Below, one piece after another: positions 39,484 to 47,670 of a DNA stretch of 64,000 nucleotides. The position numbers and the translations under genes were made by a program. How positions within the stretch are numbered: the stretch's first letter is position 1; every line of letters starts with the position of its first letter. The notes below the pieces were generated by a model. That model had not been told where the DNA came from. It did not search any database and was given only the letters and a program-made list of their open reading frames with translations. Location: positions 62,001 through 126,000 of the forward strand of contig CALWUJ010000002.1 of NCBI GenBank assembly GCA_944384725.1, written 5' to 3'. Source of the DNA: an uncultured Agathobaculum sp. (GTDB taxonomy: Bacteria; Bacillota; Clostridia; Oscillospirales; Butyricicoccaceae).

Positions 39484-40950
39484 ATGGGCAGACGCAGCTT
39501 TTTTTTCAAAAATTATGTTACGCACTTGCTGCTGATCGTGTGTGCGTTTGCAATAGCGGGCGGCGTGTTTTATTACCAGATGGGCAACTATGCACTGCAA
39601 ACCAAGCAGACCGAACTGCGCACAACCGTGCAGAGTCTGGCGGAGCAGACGCAGTTGATGCTGGGCACGGATTCCGAAGTGATTCGGGAAATTTACATGC
39701 TGTCGATCAGCACGGTGGCCAAGGAGGATGCCATCACGGTCTATGTCACCGACCGGGACGGTGTGATCCAGATGATCGCCGGACCGGACGGAGAAGCGGC
39801 AAAGGTGTCGGGCTGGATGATCCCGCAGGAAGTGACCGCGCAGATTCGCAAGACGGGCAGTTATGCCGAAGTCGGTCAACTGGGTGTATTGGGCGACCGA
39901 TCCAGTTACACGGTGGGTACCAGCGTGCAGGGTGACAACGGCGAGGTCAGCGCGATGGTCTTTGTCTATACGCAGGACGCGACCGCCGCAGGCGTGGTGC
40001 GCCATTCGACGCAGACGCTGGTGCTCATTCTGCTCATTACGCTCGCGGTGGCGCTGGTGCTATCCTTTATTCTGTCGCAGCACATGACGCGTCCGCTCAA
40101 GGTGATTGCAGCGGCGGCAAAGGAGTTTGCCTCGGGCAATTTTGATGTGCGCGTGCCGGAGGATAATCGCTGCTATGAGATCGACGAACTGGCGGTATCC
40201 TTTAACAATATGGCGCGGGATCTCGACCAGCTGGAAGAACTGACGCGCGGCTTCATTTCCAACGTCAGCCATGAATTCAAAACCCCGATGACAACGATCG
40301 GTGGTTTTGTCGATGGCATGATCGACGGCACCATCCCGGTCGAGCAGCGGGATAAATACCTGCGCATCATCGCGGAGGAGACGCGACGTTTGTCCCGCAT
40401 GGTCAACCGCATGCTGGATGCGGCCAAGATCCAGTCGGGCGAACTGATCTTAAACCCGGCTCCGTTTGACTTCTCCGAAATGACCAGCCAGATCATTCTG
40501 TCCTTTGAACAGAAAATCGAGAAAAAACATCTTGAGGTCGAGTGCGATCTGGATGACCGCTTGATGGTCATGGGCGATCGCGACCATCTGTATCGCGCGG
40601 TGTATAATCTGGTGGATAATGCAGTAAAATTCATCAATGAGGGCGGCAGATTGTGCCTGCGGGCGCATCCGGAGAATAACTTCTGCGCGTTCTCTATCAC
40701 CAATACCGGTATCGGTATTTCGCCCGAGGACTTGCCGCATGTGTTTGGCAGGTTCTACAAGGCGGACCGTTCGCGGTCGATGGACAAAACCGGCGCAGGA
40801 CTGGGGCTGTATATTGTCAAGAATATCATCAATCTGCACGGCGGAGAGATCTCTGTGCGGTCGGACGGCGGCGAAACCGAATTCTCCTTTACGCTGCCGT
40901 TGGCGCCACAGCAGCTATCCGGCAATGCCAAAACCCCGCAACAGAAATAA
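39484..40950 (+). CDS. Membrane sensor histidine kinase
   Basis: 488 residues. TM1 ~12-32, an extracytoplasmic sensor of ~145 residues with no recognised fold beyond a Cache/PAS-like look (AITVYVTDRDGVIQMI), TM2 ~177-200, HAMP to ~250. The HisKA dimerisation helix has FISNVSHEFKTPM (His263 phosphorylated). The HATPase domain has N box NLVDNAVKF and G boxes TGIGISPEDLPHVFGRFY and TGAGLGLYIVKN. It acts with the adjacent response regulator. Adjacency to the HtrA gene suggests an envelope or secretion-stress signal. Confidence 0.93.
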   Translation: MGRRSFFFKNYVTHLLLIVCAFAIAGGVFYYQMGNYALQTKQTELRTTVQSLAEQTQLMLGTDSEVIREIYMLSISTVAKEDAITVYVTDRDGVIQMIAGPDGEAAKVSGWMIPQEVTAQIRKTGSYAEVGQLGVLGDRSSYTVGTSVQGDNGEVSAMVFVYTQDATAAGVVRHSTQTLVLILLITLAVALVLSFILSQHMTRPLKVIAAAAKEFASGNFDVRVPEDNRCYEIDELAVSFNNMARDLDQLEELTRGFISNVSHEFKTPMTTIGGFVDGMIDGTIPVEQRDKYLRIIAEETRRLSRMVNRMLDAAKIQSGELILNPAPFDFSEMTSQIILSFEQKIEKKHLEVECDLDDRLMVMGDRDHLYRAVYNLVDNAVKFINEGGRLCLRAHPENNFCAFSITNTGIGISPEDLPHVFGRFYKADRSRSMDKTGAGLGLYIVKNIINLHGGEISVRSDGGETEFSFTLPLAPQQLSGNAKTPQQK

Positions 40951-40957
40951 ACAACAG

Positions 40958-40999
40958 ACCGTCCGTTTGCCATGCACTGCGTGCAGGGCAGCGGACGGT
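40958..40999 (+). terminator. Probable terminator after the kinase gene
   Basis: ACCGTCCG / CGGACGGT stem with a structured 26-nt interior, followed by only a short T-tract. It separates the kinase gene from the htrA-like promoter, perhaps incompletely. Confidence 0.5.
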
Positions 41000-41011
41000 T
41001 TGCCTGCGCTT

Positions 41012-41066
41012 GTTCAAAAAATATTCATATTGTTTTCAACAAACCGCCACAATGACGGGTTAGAAT
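41012..41066 (+). promoter_or_regulatory. Promoter of the htrA-like gene with triple 11-bp TTCA box
   Basis: GTTCAAAAAAT (41012), ATTCATATTGT (41023), TTTCAACAAAC (41034), then -10 TAGAAT (41061-41066). The third repeat begins exactly 27 bp before the -10, as in the three small-RNA promoters, and no sigma-A -35 is present. Confidence 0.72.
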
Positions 41067-41098
41067 GAAATCACAAAATCGATAGGGAGATCAGAACA

Positions 41099-42562
41099 AT
41101 GGATGACTTTAACAATAAAAATACCAATATGACGCCGGAATCGAACGGCGATGCGCATACCGAGCCGCAGCAGCCCACGATGGAGCAACCGGCAGCAGAA
41201 ACACAGTATACCGAACCGCGCACACCGTATCAGACGCCGGTGCAGCATCCGGAATATCGTCAGACGACACAGCAGTCGTATGATGGCACACCGTATACGC
41301 AGGACCCGATGGGTGCAGCGCCCCAGCCGCAGCCCCCAAAAAAGAAAAAGCATGGCAAGGCAATTGCGCTGGGTCTTGGCGGTGTTGCAGCGGCGTGCCT
41401 GCTGTTTGCAGGCGGCGCGCTGATCGGGCATATGGTGAACACGGGTGACGGCGGTGCCGTGACCGCAAACGCGCAGGCGGGCGATCTGCCCACCGTGCAG
41501 CTGAATGAGACACCCGACCTCGATCCGGATAATTACGATGTGGTAAACGGTCTGGCGGGTGAGGAAATTTACAAAAAGGTCAGCCCGTCCATCGTTTCGG
41601 TCATTGCATCCACCGCGAGCGGAACAGGTTCCGGCTCGGGCGTTATCATGAGCGAGGATGGCTACATCATCACCAACAACCATGTGGTCGAGGGTGCGCA
41701 GAGTGTGACTGTACAGTTGAGCGACAGCACGCAGTATGACGCCACAATCATTGGCACAGATGAGCAGACCGATCTGGCAGTACTCAAGGTCGAGCCGGAA
41801 GGCAAACTGACCGCTGCGGAATTCGGTGACTCGGATGAGCTGCAGCCCGGCGAATACGCATATGCGATTGGCTCGCCCGGCGGTGTGCAGTTTGCCAATA
41901 CGATCACCGGCGGCCGCATTTCTGCCATCAATCGTGACGTGACCATCAACGACCGTGTCATGACCCTGATCCAGACTGACGCTTCCATCAACCCCGGCAA
42001 CTCCGGTGGTGCGCTGATCAACAAGTACGGTCAGGTAGTCGGTATCACCTCTGCGAAGCTGTCCAGCAGCGGCTTTGGTGAGGCTTCGGTCGAGGGCATG
42101 GGCTTTGCCATCCCGATCAACACGGCCAAGGAGGTCGTTGACGAGTTGATTGCCAACGGCTATGTCGCAGGCCGTCCGTCCATTGGCATCACGGGCAGCA
42201 ATGTGGAGTCTGCTGATGGCAGCATTGCAGGCGTTCAGGTTTACTCGATCGACTCGCGTGCCAAGGCAGCAAGCGAAGGCTTGCAGGTGGGCGATATCAT
42301 CACCGCGGTCAACGGTACGCCGACCCCGACTATGGATGACATCAACGCGATCAAGGAAGATATGAAGGCAGGCGATAAGCTGACGCTGACGGTTTACCGC
42401 ATTTCGACCGGCAAGATGGTCAACCTGACTGTGACGTTGACCGATGCGCACGATCTGGAGGGTGAAGACCCGGCAGCGGAAAGCAGCCAGAACAGCCAGA
42501 GCAGTCAGTATGGCAACGGCGGTTCGCAGTACCAGAACCCGTTCTCGTACTTTGGATGGTAA
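41099..42562 (+). CDS. HtrA/DegP-like membrane-anchored serine protease with PDZ domain
   Basis: 487 residues. A Pro/Gln-rich cytoplasmic tail (~1-82), one transmembrane helix (~87-110), and a trypsin-like domain with catalytic His195 (TNNHVV), Asp225 (TDLAVLK) and Ser302 (NPGNSGGAL) follow. One PDZ domain (~365-465) and a Ser/Gln/Asn-rich C-terminus complete it. It degrades misfolded exported proteins on the outer membrane face. GGGAG precedes the ATG. It follows the two-component genes and carries the repeat box thought to be bound by that regulator, as in CssRS-htrA of Bacillus. Confidence 0.94.
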   Translation: MDDFNNKNTNMTPESNGDAHTEPQQPTMEQPAAETQYTEPRTPYQTPVQHPEYRQTTQQSYDGTPYTQDPMGAAPQPQPPKKKKHGKAIALGLGGVAAACLLFAGGALIGHMVNTGDGGAVTANAQAGDLPTVQLNETPDLDPDNYDVVNGLAGEEIYKKVSPSIVSVIASTASGTGSGSGVIMSEDGYIITNNHVVEGAQSVTVQLSDSTQYDATIIGTDEQTDLAVLKVEPEGKLTAAEFGDSDELQPGEYAYAIGSPGGVQFANTITGGRISAINRDVTINDRVMTLIQTDASINPGNSGGALINKYGQVVGITSAKLSSSGFGEASVEGMGFAIPINTAKEVVDELIANGYVAGRPSIGITGSNVESADGSIAGVQVYSIDSRAKAASEGLQVGDIITAVNGTPTPTMDDINAIKEDMKAGDKLTLTVYRISTGKMVNLTVTLTDAHDLEGEDPAAESSQNSQSSQYGNGGSQYQNPFSYFGW

Positions 42563-42576
42563 AAAATACTTTGATG

Positions 42577-42606
42577 AAAAGAACCGCCATTCGGCGGTTC
42601 TTTTCT
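42577..42606. terminator. Bidirectional terminator after the htrA-like gene
   Basis: Perfect 12-bp stem AAAAGAACCGCC / GGCGGTTCTTTT with an ATTC loop, shared with the convergent DUF815 gene. Confidence 0.9.
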
Positions 42607-42634
42607 GTTATATATGCGATTGTTGTGTAGCTGG

Positions 42635-43840
42635 TCACTTTTCGTATTTTTCTGCCATCTGCTGACTGATGAACTGGCGCGCGGTGCGCGGGGAGCGTCC
42701 ATTGCGGCGCAGTGCGAACCGTTCTGCAAGCAGATGCAGCTGATCTTCGGGCAGCGCAAGGCCGCTTTCCGCAGCAAGCTGGTCGACAATATACAGATAT
42801 TCGTCCTTATCCGGTACGGAGAAGGTGATTTCCAAACCAAATCGGTCGGACAGCGAGGTGACGGTCTCCAGACTGTCGCGCACGCGCACCTCGTCGCCCT
42901 CGCGGTCGGCAAAGCTCTCGCGGATGAGATGTCGGCGGTTGCTGGTTGCGTAAATGACCAGATTGGCAGGTTTGCCTGCAAGCCCGCCCTCAATAAACGC
43001 CTTGAGCGCGGCGAAGTTGTCGTCCTCGCGGCTAAAGGTGAGGTCGTCCAGAAAGACGATGAAGCGGAACGGCGAGCGCAGCGTTTCCGCGAAGATTCTC
43101 GGGAAGCAGGTGATATGCCGCGGCGACATTTCGATGATCTTCAGGCCGCGCTCGGCATATTCGTTGACCACAGCCTTGACGGTCGAGGATTTACCCGTGC
43201 CCTTGTCGCCATACAGCAGGATGTTGTTGGCTTCGCGTCCGTCAAGGAACGCGCGGGTGTTTTTGAGGATCTGCTGCTTCTGCCGTTCATAGCCGGGCAG
43301 GTCACGCAGGCGGATGGCATCCGGATGCACGATCGGGGCGATCGTGCCGTCATCCTGCACGGCAAAGGCGGAGGACTGCGCAAAAAAGCCGTAGCCCTGT
43401 GCGCGGTAGTAGCTGGCCAGCGCCGCGCCGTCCCGGAAGGGCAGCGGAGACGAGGCGGGGAAGTCCGGCAGGGTCAGCAGTGCAGGGGCATTGTACCGTC
43501 CCGCCGCGGCGGACTTGAGCGCAGTGCCGTCGATGGAGAGCAGTGCGTTCAGCGCTTCGATATCGAGCGTTGCCGCATTTAGAAGCGTGGACGCAGGAGC
43601 GGCAAGCGTGTCTGTCAGGGTATTGACATCATAGTGGACAGCGTCGAGCAGCGCCTGCGATGCATCGCCGCAGGCAAATTGCACGGCGCACAGCGCGCCG
43701 TAGGCATCGGCAAAGCATTCTGCGTTTGCACCGTCCAGAAAGCCCAGCGTCTCCAAATGGGCATGCACCAGCGGATGCTGTTGCAGACCGCGCAGCACGG
43801 AAAGCGCATGCAGACGCAGGGAAAGAGCAGAAAGTTCCAT
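42635..43840 (-). CDS. DUF815-type AAA+ ATPase
   Basis: 401 residues. An N-terminal ~165-residue region without a recognised motif is followed by an AAA+ domain: Walker A LLYGDKGTGKSS (~213-224), Walker B FIVFLDDLTF, sensor ATSNRRHLI, and the C-terminal RFALRRNGRSPRTARQFI, all typical of COG2607/DUF815. The role is unknown; members are cytoplasmic ATPases. GGAGGG lies 5-6 nt before the ATG at 43840. It has a good promoter in the divergent gap. Confidence 0.85.
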   Translation of the reverse strand: MELSALSLRLHALSVLRGLQQHPLVHAHLETLGFLDGANAECFADAYGALCAVQFACGDASQALLDAVHYDVNTLTDTLAAPASTLLNAATLDIEALNALLSIDGTALKSAAAGRYNAPALLTLPDFPASSPLPFRDGAALASYYRAQGYGFFAQSSAFAVQDDGTIAPIVHPDAIRLRDLPGYERQKQQILKNTRAFLDGREANNILLYGDKGTGKSSTVKAVVNEYAERGLKIIEMSPRHITCFPRIFAETLRSPFRFIVFLDDLTFSREDDNFAALKAFIEGGLAGKPANLVIYATSNRRHLIRESFADREGDEVRVRDSLETVTSLSDRFGLEITFSVPDKDEYLYIVDQLAAESGLALPEDQLHLLAERFALRRNGRSPRTARQFISQQMAEKYEK

Positions 43841-43877
43841 GGCTGTTCCCTCCAGGGATGAATTTTTGTGCAGCATC

Positions 43878-43906
43878 AGCATAGCACACTTCGGCGTGCT
43901 TTTCAA
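43878..43906 (-). promoter_or_regulatory. Promoter of the DUF815 gene
   Basis: Minus strand: TTGAAA (43906-43901), 17-nt spacer, TATGCT (43883-43878). Confidence 0.75.
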
Positions 43907-43931
43907 CATAGCATGACAATAGCCTATGTTG
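43904..43931. promoter_or_regulatory. Inverted repeat in the divergent DUF815/DUF3343 gap
   Basis: CAACATAG (43904-43911) and CTATGTTG (43924-43931), exact 8-bp arms. One arm overlaps the DUF815 -35; the other abuts the ribosome binding site of the DUF3343 gene. Operator or mRNA hairpin. Confidence 0.45.
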
Positions 43932-43946
43932 GAGGGAGAGTCAGCA

Positions 43947-44186
43947 ATGAGCCAATATGCTCTTTTGATATGCCGCAGCCAGACCGAAGCGGTCGGTCTG
44001 CGGCGCCATTTGGGACAGATGGGAGTACCGGGCGAGGTGGTGCGTCCGCCGCGGCATGCGCGCACGGATTCCTGCAGTTGGGCGGTGCGCGTCAGCGCAC
44101 AGCAGTCGGAGGAAGCACTCCGCCGGATGCGGCAGCTCGGTATCTCGCCTTGCCGTGTCATACCGGACGAGGGGGCGAGCGTATGA
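43947..44186 (+). CDS. DUF3343 family small protein (putative Se/S carrier)
   Basis: 79 residues. The family is found next to cysteine desulfurases and selenium-metabolism proteins; ALLICRSQTEAVGLRRHLGQMGVPGEVVRPPR resembles its core, and a Cys lies in each half (TDSCSWAV, ISPCRVIP). GGAGGGAG precedes the ATG at 43947 by about 7 nt. It overlaps the following desulfurase gene by 4 nt. It probably accepts sulfur or selenium from that enzyme, an inference from context. Confidence 0.8.
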   Translation: MSQYALLICRSQTEAVGLRRHLGQMGVPGEVVRPPRHARTDSCSWAVRVSAQQSEEALRRMRQLGISPCRVIPDEGASV

Positions 44187-45310
44187 TCTATTTGGATAAC
44201 GCAGCGACCACGCTGCACAAGCCGCGCGCGGTGGATGAGGCAATGCGCCGCGCGATGCATGCGGCAGCGGGCTACGCGCGCGGCGGCTATGCGGCTGCGA
44301 TGCGGGCGGGGGAAACCGTGTATGCCTGCCGGGAGCAGGCAGCGGCACTCTTCGGCGTGCAGGATCCGGCGCGCGTGGTGTTCACGATGAACGCCACGCA
44401 CGCGCTCAATCTGGCGATCCATGCGCTGGCGCAGCCGAAAACGCGCGTTGTGGTCAGTGGTTACGAGCACAACGCGGTCATGCGGCCGTTGGTGCTGCGC
44501 GGCATCGAGCCGGTCGTGCTGGATACGCCGCTGTGGGATGAGAAGGCGATGGTGCAGCAGGCGAAGCGGGCGTTGGAAGATGGGGCGGAGCTGTTTATCC
44601 TTAACCATGTGTCCAATGTGTTCGGCTTTGTCACACCGTTTGAACAAATTGCCGACTTACTGGATGCGGCAGATGTGCCGCTGATTCTGGATGCATCGCA
44701 GTCTGCGGGCGTAATTGACATTGACGTGCGGCGGCATCCGTGTCTGGCGGCGGTCTGCATGCCGGGGCACAAGGGGTTGTACGGTCCGCAGGGAACGGGT
44801 ATTCTGCTCGCACTCGACGACCGGATCACGGCGCATCCGCTGCTTGCGGGCGGCACGGGAAGCCGTTCGGAGGAGATGCAGCAGCCGGACTTCCTGCCGG
44901 ACGCGCTGGAAAGCGGCACACCCAATGTGCCGGGCATTGCGGGGCTGGCCGCAGGGCTGGCATTTGTGCGGTCGGTCGGTCCGGCGAACATCCTGGCGCA
45001 CGAACAGCATTTGCTGCGCGAATTCATCCGTGCGCTGGAGCAGGAAACGCGCATCGAGTGCTATTCGCATCCCAGCCAAACCGGAGTCCTGTCTGTGCGC
45101 GTGCACGGCGCGGCCTGTGAAGCAGTGGCGGAAACCCTTGCGCGGCAGGGCATTGCCGTGCGTGCAGGGCTGCACTGTGCGCCGCTTGCGCACCGTACCG
45201 CGGGCACGGAGGACAGCGGTACGATCCGCTTTTCGCTCTCGTTTTACTCGACGGCGCACCAGCTGGAACACGCCGCCGAGCTGCTCTGTCAAACCGTAAA
45301 AAATCTGTGA
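44183..45310 (+). CDS. Class V PLP-dependent cysteine desulfurase
   Basis: 375 residues. Starts MIYLDNAATTLHKP. PLP contacts are seen in the AEL/N-rich strand (LFILNHVSNVFG) and LDASQSAG; Schiff-base Lys197 lies in PGHKGLYGPQG and the catalytic Cys332 in RAGLHCAPLAHR. It removes sulfur from cysteine as a persulfide. It belongs to the CsdA/SufS-like clade encoded with DUF3343 proteins, so sulfur may go to that partner rather than to a SUF machine. ATGA overlap with the gene before. Confidence 0.9.
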   Translation: MIYLDNAATTLHKPRAVDEAMRRAMHAAAGYARGGYAAAMRAGETVYACREQAAALFGVQDPARVVFTMNATHALNLAIHALAQPKTRVVVSGYEHNAVMRPLVLRGIEPVVLDTPLWDEKAMVQQAKRALEDGAELFILNHVSNVFGFVTPFEQIADLLDAADVPLILDASQSAGVIDIDVRRHPCLAAVCMPGHKGLYGPQGTGILLALDDRITAHPLLAGGTGSRSEEMQQPDFLPDALESGTPNVPGIAGLAAGLAFVRSVGPANILAHEQHLLREFIRALEQETRIECYSHPSQTGVLSVRVHGAACEAVAETLARQGIAVRAGLHCAPLAHRTAGTEDSGTIRFSLSFYSTAHQLEHAAELLCQTVKNL

Positions 45311-45409
45311 ATACGCTATACAGGGGACGGGATTTGTGGTAGTATAAATAAGGAAAAAATCTGCCTTTCGCACAAAGAAAGGCTGTGAATTTACAGGACA
45401 GGTGGCTTT

Positions 45410-46309
45410 ATGGAGGCTTTTCAAAACATTTTCATTCCGCCCCTTCAGAATTTCGACCTGCTTTCGTCGCTCAAGAGCGGGGTTGCATCTTTGCAGACCG
45501 CGGGGCCGACGGACGTGGTCGATATTCTGATTGTAGCCTACATCATCTACCGTATGATGAAGCTGCTCAAGGACACCAGCGCGGCACGGCTGGCCAAGGG
45601 TATCCTTGTGCTGGCGCTGGTGATGCTGCTGGCAAGTTGGTTCGGGCTGACATCGATTTCTTATATCCTGCGCACGGCGGTATACTATGCGCCGTTTGTG
45701 CTGGTCATCATTTTCCAGCCGGAGCTGCGCCGTTTGCTCGAACAGCTGGGCAAGGGCAACCTGAGCCGGTTGTTGGTGCCGTCGGATGACCCCGATGAAA
45801 TTGAAGCGGCGATCAACGCAACGGTTTCGGCCTGTGCGGATATGTCCAAGACCAAGACCGGTGTGCTGATCGTGTTCGAGCGAAAGGAGCGTTTGGGAGA
45901 GATCGCCGCAACCGGCACGCAGCTGGACGCTGACCCGTCGCCGGAGCTGCTCAAGAATATCTTTTTCAAAAACAGCCCGCTGCATGACGGCGCGCTGATT
46001 ATGCGCGCGGGTAAGATCTATGCGGCCGGCTGTGTTTTGCCGCTTTCGGGCAGCCAGACCCTGTCGCGTGATCTGGGCACGCGGCACCGCGCCGCGGTCG
46101 GCATGAGCGAATCGTCCGACAGCGTGCTGGTCGTCGTGTCCGAGGAAACGGGCGCGATCTCGGTCGCCATCGGCGGCATGCTCAAACGGCATCTGTCGCC
46201 TGAAGTGCTCAAAAAAGTGCTTGAATCCGAATTGCTGGAGCCGGAAAAACCGGATAAACGCCGCATTTCTTCCCTTCGGAACATCTGGAAGGGAGGTGCG
46301 GGCAAGTGA
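45410..46309 (+). CDS. cdaA: Diadenylate cyclase CdaA
   Basis: 299 residues. Three N-terminal transmembrane helices (~35-110) precede the DAC domain with its two catalytic motifs, PLHDGALIM and GTRHRAAVGMSE. It makes cyclic di-AMP from two ATP, the regulator of potassium and osmolyte balance and wall homeostasis. AGGTGG precedes the ATG. It overlaps cdaR by 4 nt (GTGA). glmM, often third in this operon, is not present here. Confidence 0.96.
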   Translation: MEAFQNIFIPPLQNFDLLSSLKSGVASLQTAGPTDVVDILIVAYIIYRMMKLLKDTSAARLAKGILVLALVMLLASWFGLTSISYILRTAVYYAPFVLVIIFQPELRRLLEQLGKGNLSRLLVPSDDPDEIEAAINATVSACADMSKTKTGVLIVFERKERLGEIAATGTQLDADPSPELLKNIFFKNSPLHDGALIMRAGKIYAAGCVLPLSGSQTLSRDLGTRHRAAVGMSESSDSVLVVVSEETGAISVAIGGMLKRHLSPEVLKKVLESELLEPEKPDKRRISSLRNIWKGGAGK

Positions 46310-47670
46310 AGCAGTTCATGAAAAAGCATGATATCTGGCTGCGCCTGCTGTCGCTTTTGCTCGCATTTGTTTTGTGGATCGTGGTGCGTGACATTGAAAA
46401 CCCGAGCAAGCAGACGATCATCCGCGATGTAGAAGTCAAGCTGAGCGGTACGGAACAGCTGATGAACAACTACGGCCTTTCGGTGATCGAGTATACCAGC
46501 ACGATCGACGTAGAGGTCGAAGGCCCGAACAACGAGATCACGGACAGCACATTCCGCAAGAAGGTCAGCGCAACCATTGACGTTTCGGATATTACGGATG
46601 GCACTGGTGAATACGCGCTGACGCCGCAGATCACCACCGGCAGTTATAATGTCGATTCGGTGAGCACTGAGCCGGCAACGGTGCGCGTGCTGGTGGATAA
46701 GGTGACGACCGCAAGCGTTCCGGTTCGTGTGGAAACAACGGGAACCGTGGCGGATGGCAGCCGTGCTGGCACGCCAGAGCCGACTACGACCAAGGAGGTC
46801 ACGATCTCCGGACCGGAAGCGGAATTGCAGGAAGTGGCTTATGCATACGGTACGATCGACGTGACCGGCAAGTCCTCCACTTTCACCGGAGACTGCGGTA
46901 TCGCATTGTATAACGATGCGGGTGAACCGATCACCGGCACGCATGTAACGTGCCAGACCGACACGATCACGGTGCGCGTGCCGATCTATCCGGTGGAAAG
47001 CGTACCGCTGACAGTGACGTTGACCGATGGTGAGACACTCAAGGAAGAACAGGTGAATGTCAGCATCAATCCGTCTTCGATCACGCTTATCGGCGACCAG
47101 AAGACACTGGCCGGTATCACAGAGATTAATCTCGGCACCATTGCTTTGGATGATGCGCGCACCGGTGTTCCGGTGGAGATGGAGATCCCGCTGCCGGAAG
47201 GCGTGCGTCTGGACAGTGGCCAGCCCTCGACCGCAGAGGTGACGATCAGCGTCAAGGAGCAGGAAAGCGTTTCCACCCGTAAGGTGCAGGTGACCAAATT
47301 CGTGCCGACTGACACCGCGCAGGAGCAGACCCCGTATTCAGTCAGCGTGCTGACCGAGTCGGTTGAGATCGAACTGCGCGGCAGCGAAAGCGCGCTGGAG
47401 CAGGTGGATGTGAACAGCCTGTCGATTGGCTTGACCTTTGATTCGGTATCGCTTGGTTTGGGCAAACATAAGGTCAAGGGTCAGGTGGCTGCGACTGGAT
47501 TGCCCGCCGGCGTGACGCTGGTTGGCAGCGACGCAGAGGTTGAAATCGAAATCACCGGACCGGGCGGCGAGGAAGCGGTAACGCCGCCGGATGAAAATGA
47601 TTCGACGCAGGAAGGCGAGACAGTGGATACCGGCGCTGCGCCGCCGGAGGAAGGCGGAGACGGCACATGA
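46306..47670 (+). CDS. cdaR: YbbR-domain protein CdaR
   Basis: 454 residues from a GTG start. One N-terminal helix (LLSLLLAFVLWIVVRDIENP) anchors four YbbR-like beta domains on the outside, each ending in the I-x-GP-like pattern (VEVEGPNNEI, VTISGPEAEL, IEITGPGGEE). The C-terminal tail is acidic. It binds CdaA in the membrane and tunes its activity. It overlaps cdaA upstream and the flavoprotein gene downstream by 4 nt each. Confidence 0.92.
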   Translation: MKQFMKKHDIWLRLLSLLLAFVLWIVVRDIENPSKQTIIRDVEVKLSGTEQLMNNYGLSVIEYTSTIDVEVEGPNNEITDSTFRKKVSATIDVSDITDGTGEYALTPQITTGSYNVDSVSTEPATVRVLVDKVTTASVPVRVETTGTVADGSRAGTPEPTTTKEVTISGPEAELQEVAYAYGTIDVTGKSSTFTGDCGIALYNDAGEPITGTHVTCQTDTITVRVPIYPVESVPLTVTLTDGETLKEEQVNVSINPSSITLIGDQKTLAGITEINLGTIALDDARTGVPVEMEIPLPEGVRLDSGQPSTAEVTISVKEQESVSTRKVQVTKFVPTDTAQEQTPYSVSVLTESVEIELRGSESALEQVDVNSLSIGLTFDSVSLGLGKHKVKGQVAATGLPAGVTLVGSDAEVEIEITGPGGEEAVTPPDENDSTQEGETVDTGAAPPEEGGDGT

